Shown: positions 32,704 to 39,856 of the stretch, piece after piece
Layout of the letters: each line of letters begins with the position of its first letter
Numbering within the stretch: position 1 is the stretch's first letter
From: Streptomyces barringtoniae
Lineage (GTDB): Bacteria; Actinomycetota; Actinomycetes; Streptomycetales; Streptomycetaceae
Direction: 5' to 3'
Assembly (NCBI RefSeq): GCF_020819595.1
Contig: NZ_JAJHNP010000028.1
Coordinates: forward strand, 1-64,000
Length of the DNA: 64,000 nucleotides
Position numbers and translations under genes: made by a program
Notes under the pieces: model-generated
What the model saw: the letters and a program-made list of their open reading frames with translations, nothing else
What the model was told of the DNA's origin: nothing
Database searches by the model: none

Positions 32704-35700
32704 CCACCCCCGACACAAGCCCGGTGAGCGACAGCGGCGTACACGGCAACACCTTCAACGGCCCCACAGCGGTCCTCATCGGCGGCCACGGCGCCCAGCA
32801 CATTCAGTTCGTCTACCGGTGGAATCCCGCGTACCGGATTGAGGACTTTCCCGCCGCGCCGCAGCCGGTGTCCGTCCGGATGCTGGCCGAGCAGCCCTCC
32901 CGGCTGCTGCGGGCGGTACATCAGGTGGTGCCGTTCGCCGGCCGCCGCTACGATCTCGATGAGCTGACTCGCTGGCGCGACGATCCAGCACAGAAGCTGG
33001 CAATCCGGCTGGTGCACGGTCCCGGCGGGCAGGGCAAGACCCGCCTGGCTGCCCGCTTTGTCGACCTGAGCCGCGAGGCGGGGTGGACGGTGTGGCAGGC
33101 GGGTGTCAACGAAACGGGCGCCGACCCCATCGCCACCAGCCCGCCACCTCTAACCGAAATCGGCGTCCTGCTGGTGGTCGACTACGCCGAACGCTGGCCC
33201 ACACCGGACCTGCACAGACTCCTGCACGAGCCGCTCTTGCACCGCATCGGTATTCCGGTGCGCATCCTGCTGCTGGCCCGCCCGGCCGGAATCTGGTGGG
33301 AGAGTCTGGAGACCTGGATCGGCGACAAGCTCGACGTCCCCGCCCAGGCCCATCCACTGTTGCCGCTGGCCGATGATCCATCCGCACGCGCTGCCCTCTT
33401 CCGCCAGGCCCGCAACCGCTTCGCCGACCACCTCGGCCTGCCCTCCGACCAGGCCGACCATGTCGGACCGCCCCTGGGTCTGGACATCGACGAGGACTAC
33501 GCGCAGATCCTGACCATCCACATCGCCGCCCTGGCCGCCGTCGACGCCCACCTGCACCACGACCCCGTTCCCACCAACCCGGCCCGCGCCTCTGCTTACC
33601 TCCTGAAACGCGAACGCGATCACTGGAGAGCTCTGCATGAGCGCCAGCCCCGGCCGCTGTCCACCACCCCGGAAGCGATGGGCCGCATCGTGCTGACCGC
33701 CATTCTCACCCGCCCCCTTTCCCGCAGCCACGGTCAGACCGCTCTCAACTGGATCGGTCTTGCCGACTCCATCGCCGTTGCCAACACCCTCCTGGACGAC
33801 CACCGCTCCTGCTACCCCCCACCCCACGCCGACCCCGCCCGCGCCCTCACGGTGCTGGAACCGCTCTATCCCGACCGTCTCGGCGAAGACTTCATCGGCC
33901 TGATCACCCCCGCCGACCCCAACAATCCGGACGTCCCCCACCCGGTGCCCGGAGCAGCCATCGACGACTGGCCCCACCAGGCCGCCCAACGCCTCCTCCT
34001 CGATCCCAAGGGCACAGGTACGGCAACACCCGCGCCGTGGACCCGTGACGTCCTGACTGGCCTGATCGAAACCGCCCGCCGCTGGCCCCACGTGGCCACC
34101 GGCCAGCTCTATCCCCTGCTCAAGAATTACCCGGAACTCGCCCTGCACGCCGGCGGCACTGCCCTGGCCACACTGGCCCAACTGACTAGGCAGGACGGCC
34201 TCGACACCGACGGCCTCACAGTCCTGGAAACCATTGGGGTCCACCTGCCCACCAGCCGGCACACCGACCTCGACGTCGGCATCGCCGCCATCACCGCCCG
34301 CCTGGCAGACCACCGCCTGGCCACGACTCACGACGCCGCCACCCGCGCCCGCACCTACCAGACCCTCTCGAGACGCCAGTCCTACGTCGGACTCTGCCAT
34401 GAAGCTCTCACCGCTGGCCAACATGCCCTGCAAGCCTGGCGCGATCTCGCCCCCACACACCCTGAACGCCAGCCCGGCATCGCTCGCTCGCTGGCCAACC
34501 TCGGGGTCTTGCTCTCGGATGTGGGCCAGCGGGAGGAGGCGCTGACCAGCACGCAGGAGGCGGTCGATGTCTACCGCCGGCTGGCGGCAGACAGCCCGGC
34601 CGCCCACGAGCCCGACCTCGCCGCATCCCTGTCCAACCTCGGTTTACGGCTGGCGGAGGAGGGACGGCGAGAGAGGGCCCTAGCCGCCGAACTTGAGGCG
34701 GTGGAGATCCGGCGTCGGCTGGCGGCAGACAACCCGGCCGCCCACGAGCCCGACCTCGCTGGTTCGCTGACCAATCTCGGTTTGAGGCTGTCGGGGGTGG
34801 GGCGTCGGAGCGAGGCCTTGGCCGTCAACCAGGAGGCGGTCGATGTCTACCGCCGGCTGTCGGCAGACAGCCCGGCCGCCTACGAACCCGACCTGGCCAC
34901 CTCTCTGACCAACCTCGGCAGCCGACTGTGGGAAATGGGTCGTCGGCGTGAGGCCTTGACCGTCACGCAGGAGGTGGTCGATGTCTACCGCCGGTTGGTG
35001 GCGGGCAACCCGGCCGCCCACGAACCCGGCTTCACCCACTCGTTGTCCAACCTCGGAGTCTTGCTCTCGGAGGTGGGGCGGGCGGAGGAGGCACTGACCG
35101 CAGCCCAGGAGGCGGTGGACATCCGGCGTCGGTTGGTGGCGCGCAACCCGGCTGCCCACGAACCCGAACTTGCCGCCTCGCTGACCAACCTCGGAGTTTT
35201 GCTCTCGCATGTGGGGCGTCAGACTGAGGCCTTGGCCATCTCCCAGGAGGCGGTAGATGTCTGCCGTCGGTTGGCGGCGGGTAACCCGGCCGCCCACGAA
35301 CCCGAACTCGCCGCCTCGCTGACCAACCTCGGGGTTTCGCTTTCGGAAGTGGGGCGTCGGAGCGAGGCCTTGACCATCTCTCAGGAGGCGGTCGATGTTT
35401 ACCGCCAGCTGTCGGCAGACAACCGGGCCGCCCACGAACCCGAGCTGGCCACCGCACTGTCCAATCTCGGCAACCGACTTTGCGACGTGGGGCGTCGGAG
35501 CGAGGCCTTGACCATCTCCCAGGAGGCGGTAGATGTCTACCGCCGGCTGTCGGCAGACAACCGGGCCGCCCACGAACCCGACCTCGCCCGCACGCTGTCC
35601 ATCTGGGCAGGTGTGCGTTTTCAAGCGCGACAGGACCTGTCTGCAGCTCTGCGGGCGACGGGAGAAGCGGTGGAAATCTACCGCAGGCTCGCGACAGCCA

Positions 35701-35849
35701 TACCCGCGAGGTTCTTTCCACCCCTCCGTGCTGTGCTGGGCTTGCGTGTGGACCTGCTCGTCAGCCTCGGCTGTCCGCGAGAGGCGAGAGAAGTCTGGAA
35801 CTGGCTTGCAGCTAACGACCCGGATCGCAAAAATGGGCGGCTTTACTGA
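32700..35849 (+). CDS. NLR-like receptor: BASS-like motif, NTPase, eight TPR repeats
   Basis: GTG 32700 overlaps the upstream stop (GTGA). Residues 18-36 hold the motif GNTFNGPTAVLIGGHGAQ shared with the upstream effector. The NTPase follows: Walker A HGPGGQGKTRL at about 107, Walker B GVLLVVDYAERWP at about 155, then LLLARPAGIWWESL and winged-helix-like segments to about 480. Residues 612-980 are eight 46-residue repeats (consensus EALT-SQEAVDVYRRLAAD then AAHEPDLA-SLSNLG-RLSEVGRR), tetratricopeptide type. Such STAND proteins are inactive until the repeats bind a trigger; here the N-terminal motif would then template the effector motif. An IS630 element sits at the stop codon: the last two codons (TAC TGA) come from the target TA and the IS end. 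Confidence 0.85.
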   Translation: MTTPDTSPVSDSGVHGNTFNGPTAVLIGGHGAQHIQFVYRWNPAYRIEDFPAAPQPVSVRMLAEQPSRLLRAVHQVVPFAGRRYDLDELTRWRDDPAQKLAIRLVHGPGGQGKTRLAARFVDLSREAGWTVWQAGVNETGADPIATSPPPLTEIGVLLVVDYAERWPTPDLHRLLHEPLLHRIGIPVRILLLARPAGIWWESLETWIGDKLDVPAQAHPLLPLADDPSARAALFRQARNRFADHLGLPSDQADHVGPPLGLDIDEDYAQILTIHIAALAAVDAHLHHDPVPTNPARASAYLLKRERDHWRALHERQPRPLSTTPEAMGRIVLTAILTRPLSRSHGQTALNWIGLADSIAVANTLLDDHRSCYPPPHADPARALTVLEPLYPDRLGEDFIGLITPADPNNPDVPHPVPGAAIDDWPHQAAQRLLLDPKGTGTATPAPWTRDVLTGLIETARRWPHVATGQLYPLLKNYPELALHAGGTALATLAQLTRQDGLDTDGLTVLETIGVHLPTSRHTDLDVGIAAITARLADHRLATTHDAATRARTYQTLSRRQSYVGLCHEALTAGQHALQAWRDLAPTHPERQPGIARSLANLGVLLSDVGQREEALTSTQEAVDVYRRLAADSPAAHEPDLAASLSNLGLRLAEEGRRERALAAELEAVEIRRRLAADNPAAHEPDLAGSLTNLGLRLSGVGRRSEALAVNQEAVDVYRRLSADSPAAYEPDLATSLTNLGSRLWEMGRRREALTVTQEVVDVYRRLVAGNPAAHEPGFTHSLSNLGVLLSEVGRAEEALTAAQEAVDIRRRLVARNPAAHEPELAASLTNLGVLLSHVGRQTEALAISQEAVDVCRRLAAGNPAAHEPELAASLTNLGVSLSEVGRRSEALTISQEAVDVYRQLSADNRAAHEPELATALSNLGNRLCDVGRRSEALTISQEAVDVYRRLSADNRAAHEPDLARTLSIWAGVRFQARQDLSAALRATGEAVEIYRRLATAIPARFFPPLRAVLGLRVDLLVSLGCPREAREVWNWLAANDPDRKNGRLY
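34533..35636 (+). repeat. eight tandem 138-bp TPR-encoding repeats
   Basis: Eight direct units of exactly 46 codons begin at 34533, 34671, 34809, 34947, 35085, 35223, 35361 and 35499. Runs such as CAGGAGGCGGTCGATGT are nearly unchanged between units, showing recent homogenisation within the receptor gene. Confidence 0.9.
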
Positions 35850-36457
35850 GCTCTTCGGATTGTTGTCGGCTGGTGGGTGAGTGTGAGTCCGGTGCCTGCA
35901 AGGCAGCCGTCGATCAGGTCGGGGCGGAGTTGGATGTGGCGCAGGCCCCGGCGGAGGGTGCGTTCGAGGTGTTCATCGTCGGTGAAGGCGGTGTTGGCCA
36001 GCGGGCCGCGCCGTAACAGCGACCAGACGCCCTCGACCGGGTTCAGGTCCGGTGCGTATGAGGGAAGTTGGATGATGGTGAGCCAGTCGTGTGCGGCCGC
36101 GTAGTCCCGCATTCCGGTGGCCCGGTGGGTGTTGAGATTGTCCCAGATCAGCACGATGGGTGCCTGGAGCTGGATGTGGGCGCGGACGACCAGGTCGCGG
36201 TAGTCGCTCCAGGCGAAGGTGTCGCGTCCTTTGCCCCGATGCTTGCGGTGACGGCGCGGCCGGTAGAGCAGCCGGGAGGTCTCGCCCGGCTTGTAGCAGC
36301 ACATTGCGGCGATCGACCAGCGGCGCCAGGAGCGGCCGCGCACCCGCACCACCGGCGTGTGTCCACGCCGGCCCCAGGTGCGGGCGCGCGGCGGCGTCAT
36401 CGAGAACCCGGCCTCGTCCTCGAAGACGATGTACGCCCCCAGCGCCGCCGCGGTCAT
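35843..36457 (-). CDS. IS630 transposase OrfB (catalytic part)
   Basis: From ATG 36457 the 204 residues carry the DDE catalytic core: YIVFEDEAGFSMTPPRARTW (first acidic cluster), IVLIWDNLNTHRATGMRDYA (second aspartate), LPSYAPDLNPVEGVWSLLRR (last glutamate). This is the complete IS630 catalytic domain. The stop codon TAA includes the flanking TA, so it is supplied by the target. Confidence 0.92.
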   Translation of the reverse strand: MTAAALGAYIVFEDEAGFSMTPPRARTWGRRGHTPVVRVRGRSWRRWSIAAMCCYKPGETSRLLYRPRRHRKHRGKGRDTFAWSDYRDLVVRAHIQLQAPIVLIWDNLNTHRATGMRDYAAAHDWLTIIQLPSYAPDLNPVEGVWSLLRRGPLANTAFTDDEHLERTLRRGLRHIQLRPDLIDGCLAGTGLTLTHQPTTIRRAQ

Positions 36458-37000
36458 TCCGCCTGGGGCCACACATCCTTCTTCCACAAGCCCACGGCGG
36501 CTTCGTCGCGTTCGAGGGCCCGGCGGGCCGGCGACTGCCAGGACCAGCCGTGCCGGTGCAGCAGCCGCCACACCGCCGACGACGAGCAATCCAGTGAGAA
36601 ATTCCAGGCGATCAACGCTCTGATCCGGGCCAGGGTCCAGCGCTGGTCCTCCCAGCCATGCACGGCCGGCCCCACCGCCAACTCTTGTTCCAGCTCGGCG
36701 AACTGGTCGTCGGACAGCTTGGGCAGTTTCGGTGGCCCCGCGGAGGCGAGCGCGGCTCTCCCGTTCTCCCGCCAGGCACGACGCCAGCGTTCCACCGACC
36801 GCTCGCTCACCCGCAGATCCTTCGCGATCACCGCGGTTCTCTCGCCGCGGCCGAACCGCTCGCCTGCCTCGTACCGGATCCGCTCGCGAAACCGTCGTCG
36901 CTCCGCGGTCAGCCCACCATCCTGCGCGTACCGCATACCACCGGCCTACCGCAGGGATCACCAAACGTCACTACCTTCGACAACAACCCGAAGAGATCAG
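35846..37000 (-). mobile_element. IS630-family element (1,155 bp) with TA target duplication
   Basis: Ends: left CTGAGCTCTTCGGATTGTTG at 35846, right the complement of CTGATCTCTTCGGGTTGTTG ending at 37000; mismatches only at positions 5 and 14. TA flanks both sides (35844-35845, 37001-37002), the IS630 signature. Joining the flanks restores CTT TAA, the presumed native stop of the receptor. Confidence 0.93.
36454..36936 (-). CDS. IS630 transposase OrfA (DNA-binding part)
   Basis: The 160-residue protein holds the N-terminal helix-turn-helix region (FRERIRYEAGERFGRGERTA, VIAKDLRVSERSVERWRRAW) and the second HTH (WTLARIRALIAWNFSLDCSS, AVWRLLHRHGWSWQSPARRA) ending LWKKDVWPQAE. Its stop overlaps the OrfB start as ATGA, so OrfB can be made by re-initiation or by a frameshift that fuses the two, both common in this family. 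Confidence 0.9.
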   Translation of the reverse strand: MRYAQDGGLTAERRRFRERIRYEAGERFGRGERTAVIAKDLRVSERSVERWRRAWRENGRAALASAGPPKLPKLSDDQFAELEQELAVGPAVHGWEDQRWTLARIRALIAWNFSLDCSSSAVWRLLHRHGWSWQSPARRALERDEAAVGLWKKDVWPQAE

Positions 37001-37068
37001 TAATGCCCAGGGAACTCGCTACGCGCTGACCAGGAAACCCCACCCGCAGGGGGCCTGCGACGCATCAG

Positions 37069-37101
37069 TGTGTGCCCATCTCGTTCCGGGATGGGCACAC
37101 A
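37069..37101 (+). terminator. strong hairpin terminator downstream of the receptor/IS630
   Basis: TGTGTGCCCATC (37069-37080) pairs perfectly with GATGGGCACACA (37090-37101) across a 9-base loop. It lies about 90 bases after the pre-insertion stop of the receptor gene and probably served that operon. Confidence 0.75.
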
Positions 37102-37325
37102 CCTGCTTAGGAACTTGGGAGCATTATCGGTGTTCGGCACCTGATCCGAGTTGGCTCGGTGACGGCCTGGGGCCGGTGGGGGCGCATACGTATCCCGGCG
37201 CGCTCCCCGGGCACCCCAATTGCCTAAACAGCACCGGTCCCGGACAAGCGGTCGGGCGCACTATGGAGGCAGGTCGTCCGCGGTTCCGCGTGGGCGGTGG
37301 GCTCGAAGACGCTGGGGGTACCGCG

Positions 37326-37787
37326 ATGAGAGCGTGGAAGACCAACCGGGCCGCAGGGGGCGGGAAAGTCGTAGGGGCGGTGCTGGTACTGGCCGCGGGT
37401 CTGCTACTGCCGACGGCCCTGGCTACCCCGGCCTATGCGCTGAGTCTGGGCAGCCCCACCGTCACCGTGGCACGCTTCGTCCCCCAACACACCCTTTTCA
37501 ATGAACTCGAGGCGTTCACCGGCGACCGGGGCTCCTACTCCAGCGATCTGGCCGGGGCCAACGTGGATGTGGCTCAAGGGACTACGAGCCGGACGGAGAC
37601 CTCGACGGATCAGCCGGTGGATGTTCCGTTTACCACCAACGTGGGCTCGCTGGTCAACGGGGAGCAGGTGCAGGTCATCGTGTCCGCCGTGGAAACCTCC
37701 CCCAGCGGAGTCCAGGACGCCGTTGCGACCCGGACGGGCACGCTCACCTGCACCCTGGACGCCAGCGGCAACGGCACCTGCTCCTGA
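37326..37787 (+). CDS. secreted hypothetical protein
   Basis: ATG 37326 is preceded by GGGGG. The 153-residue product has a long signal peptide (basic MRAWKTNRAAGGGK, hydrophobic VVGAVLVLAAGLLLPTALA, cleavage near TPAYA-LS). The mature part is strand-rich and polar (GSPTVTVARFVPQHTLFNEL, DVPFTTNVGSLVNGEQVQVI, TRTGTLTCTLDASGNGTCS) with two C-terminal cysteines likely paired. An immunoglobulin-like or carbohydrate-binding beta-sandwich would fit, but no family is identified. Confidence 0.6.
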   Translation: MRAWKTNRAAGGGKVVGAVLVLAAGLLLPTALATPAYALSLGSPTVTVARFVPQHTLFNELEAFTGDRGSYSSDLAGANVDVAQGTTSRTETSTDQPVDVPFTTNVGSLVNGEQVQVIVSAVETSPSGVQDAVATRTGTLTCTLDASGNGTCS

Positions 37788-38044
37788 CGGCCAGCGGGTA
37801 CGGCCGGGCCTGGGCGGACCCTGACGCGAGGAGGGCTGTACGGGTTGCCCTGACGTGAACCGCCTGGTGACGACTTCTCACTGCTCACGGACGTGTGGGA
37901 CCTGATCACCGGCGCGGAGGACATCTCCATGTCAGTCCAGAGCAAGGAGTTCACGCTGAGGTCCTTCTTTCATGCCATAGGCCCCGACCGGGCCGTCCTC
38001 CTAAGGCACCGTTTCCTTTGGCGGGCGGGGTCGTTGTTGTTGGT

Positions 38045-38404
38045 ATGACGAGTCTTGCTGAGCGCCTGGTACCGGATGAGTTGTGGGAGTTGTACCGCCG
38101 TGTGGTGCCGGAGACTGTGGTCATACGCCCGCAAGGTGGTGGCCGCCGACGGGCTGGGGACCGCGAGTGTCTGGCAGCGATCGTGTTCGTTGCCACGTCG
38201 GGGTGCTCATGGCGGCAGTTGCCGCCGGTCTTCGGCCCGGCCTGGCCCACGGTCTACCGGCGCTTCGCACGGTGGAGTCAGGCCCGGGTGTGGGCCCGCC
38301 TGCACCGCGTCATCCTTGACGAGCTCGCAGCGCAGGGCGAGCTGGACTGGTCGCGCTTCGCCGTCGACTCCGTCAGCATCCGCGCGCTCAAAGGGGGCAG
38401 CTGA
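38045..38404 (+). CDS. IS5/IS427-type transposase OrfA
   Basis: The 119-residue protein opens MTSLAERLVPDELWELYRRV, continues GGRRRAGDRECLAAIVFVAT, SGCSWRQLPPVFGPAWPTVY and ends WSRFAVDSVSIRALKGGS with the first catalytic aspartate (VDS). This is the usual OrfA of two-frame IS427-type elements, where a frameshift at the end joins it to OrfB. Confidence 0.88.
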   Translation: MTSLAERLVPDELWELYRRVVPETVVIRPQGGGRRRAGDRECLAAIVFVATSGCSWRQLPPVFGPAWPTVYRRFARWSQARVWARLHRVILDELAAQGELDWSRFAVDSVSIRALKGGS

Positions 38405-38825
38405 CCGGACCGAATCCGACCGACCGGGGCAAGAACGGATCGAAAATCCACCTAGTCGTGGACCGCAGTGGCCTGCCCGTCTCGGTCGCCATCTCGGCTG
38501 CCAACACGCACGACAGCCTCGCGCTGCAGCCGCTGATCGCTTCGATCCCACCGGTGCGCAGCCGGCGCGGTCCCCGGCGCCGGCGGCCTGCGAAACTCCA
38601 CGGGGACAAGGGCTACGACTACCTCTACTTGAGGCGATGGCTCCGCGAGCGTGGCATCACACCTCGCAGCGTCTGGGCCAGCACCGATGGGTGGTCGAGC
38701 GGACCATGTCCTGGCTATCCGGGTGTCGCCGTCTGCACCGTCGCTATGAACGCAAACCCGAGCACTTCCTCGCGTTCACGGCCATCGCCACCAGCCTCAT
38801 CAACTACCGACGACTCACCAAGTGA
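38404..38825 (+). pseudogene. IS5/IS427-type transposase OrfB, with internal deletion
   Basis: The first half reads GPNPTDRGKNGSKIHLVVDR, VSVAISAANTHDSLALQPLI, LHGDKGYDYLYLRRWLRERG with the second aspartate (HGDKGYD). Then frame is lost near 38665; the end, QHRWVVERTMSWLSGCRRLH and KPEHFLAFTAIATSLINYRR, is in another frame and has the last glutamate. Sequence between is missing, so the product is inactive. Confidence 0.8.
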
Positions 38826-38840
38826 AACGACCTCTGAGTA

Positions 38841-39213
38841 CGTTCGGCTCTGGCTCTCGTCGTCGGGGAGCGTGACGCCGCGTCGGTGGGACTCAACCGC
38901 CAAGGGCAGCGTGACGCTCAGCAGAACGAGAGAGTCAGAGTCCAGAGAAACCGAAGCAGTCACTCTGCTGTCTCTAGCGGCCCAGAAGATCCGCAGGCAA
39001 GAACAGGGCCGCGAATACGCCGCTGCACAGCTCATCCGGCTCGGCGCACCCGTGCCGCGGGCTGGCAGTGACCCGGTGCTCTGGCTGCGGGACGCCTTGC
39101 TCGCGGTCGGCGCGCGGAACGTGAGGCACGCCGGTCCGCATCGGTTCTGCGGACGGTTGCCACGTGTTGCCGCTCGGCTGACGACGCTACCAGGGCGACG
39201 GGCTCGCATCTGA
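38841..39213 (+). pseudogene. gene remnant downstream of the IS5 element
   Basis: A frame reads AVTLLSLAAQKIRRQEQGRE, YAAAQLIRLGAPVPRAGSDP, LWLRDALLAVGARNVRHAGP, protein-like but without start. Upstream of the IS (37850-38002) a frame reads DFSLLTDVWDLITGAEDISM and FTLRSFFHAIGPDRAVLL; joining the flanks at TA keeps it open (RAVLLRSALALVVGERDAAS). The IS therefore probably interrupted one gene. 39214-39328 holds nothing recognised. Confidence 0.35.
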
Positions 39214-39328
39214 TGACTACCGTCCAAGGCACCTTCAGCAGATCGAGTGACCTACGACGTTGCCAAGCTATGCTCAGATCCCGAATTCCGCTGCCTGGCT
39301 GTGTGCCTGATTCAATTCGCTCGTCCAC

Positions 39329-39856
39329 TTAGCCGGATCCATGTCGACGAGTCGTTCGGCGACTCGGACCCGGTTGCGCATGGTGGCCTGGCCTGCGATC
39401 GGGTCGCCCCCACTTGTGGTTCTCGATCTCCAGGACATGGACGATCCGGGCCAGGAGCTGCGCCTGTCCGCGCAGATCGTTGCGTTCGGCGCGGACGCGG
39501 GCCAGATCCTGCTGCTGTTTGGCCGCGCGGGCCCGCGCCGAGTCGGGCAGCGTTTCGGGGACGGGGGTGCGGGCCTTGACCAGGGCGTAGAACAGGTCCT
39601 TGAGGCCGGTGTGCTTGTGGGTGGGCTTGTTGCGGCGCAGGCCGGCCTCGGTGGCCAGGGAGACGATGGTCAGCTTGCCGTCGGAGTGCAGCGGGGTGCC
39701 AATCAGCAGGCGCACCATGGCGTCGGTGATGGCCCGCACCTCTGTGGCGTCCTCGGTGTCGGCGTGGCCTTGGGCGTGGGTGAGGGCCTCGCCGACGAGC
39801 TGGGTCAGCGCCGCGTCGTCGCGCGGGCCGGGGGCGGTCGCGGTGGGGGTGTTCAT
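39329..39856 (-). CDS. integrase-partner coiled-coil protein
   Basis: ATG 39856, with GAGGAGCGCC upstream, overlaps the integrase stop (ATGA). The 175-residue product is helical: DDAALTQLVGEALTHAQGHA, AITDAMVRLLIGTPLHSDGK, LTIVSLATEAGLRRNKPTHK (a possible HTH), then a coiled coil (AKQQQDLARVRAERNDLRGQ, LLARIVHVLEIENHKW). Small basic helical proteins translated with large actinobacterial tyrosine recombinases of this type are common and probably assist DNA binding. The last 15 residues are low-complexity and may be replaced relative to relatives. Confidence 0.7.
   Translation of the reverse strand: MNTPTATAPGPRDDAALTQLVGEALTHAQGHADTEDATEVRAITDAMVRLLIGTPLHSDGKLTIVSLATEAGLRRNKPTHKHTGLKDLFYALVKARTPVPETLPDSARARAAKQQQDLARVRAERNDLRGQAQLLARIVHVLEIENHKWGRPDRRPGHHAQPGPSRRTTRRHGSG

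Larger units (their letters stand above)
38003..38838 (+). mobile_element. IS5-family (IS427-type) element, defective
   Basis: Imperfect ends share GTTTC and TTGG (left AGGCACCGTTTCCTTTGG, right the complement of CAGAGGTCGTTTCACTTGG); TA is found on both sides. The exact termini are uncertain by a few bases because the arms differ in length. The transposase is in two frames and its second part has lost sequence. Confidence 0.7.

Noticed and set aside
34533..35636. Tandem direct repeats that could suggest a CRISPR array or satellite
   Set aside because: The unit is 138 bp without unique spacers and encodes in-frame 46-residue TPR units.
36732..37787. 351-residue plus-strand open frame across the IS630 end into the secreted protein
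   Set aside because: It is antisense to the IS630 transposase at first; the signal peptide at ATG 37326 marks the true start.
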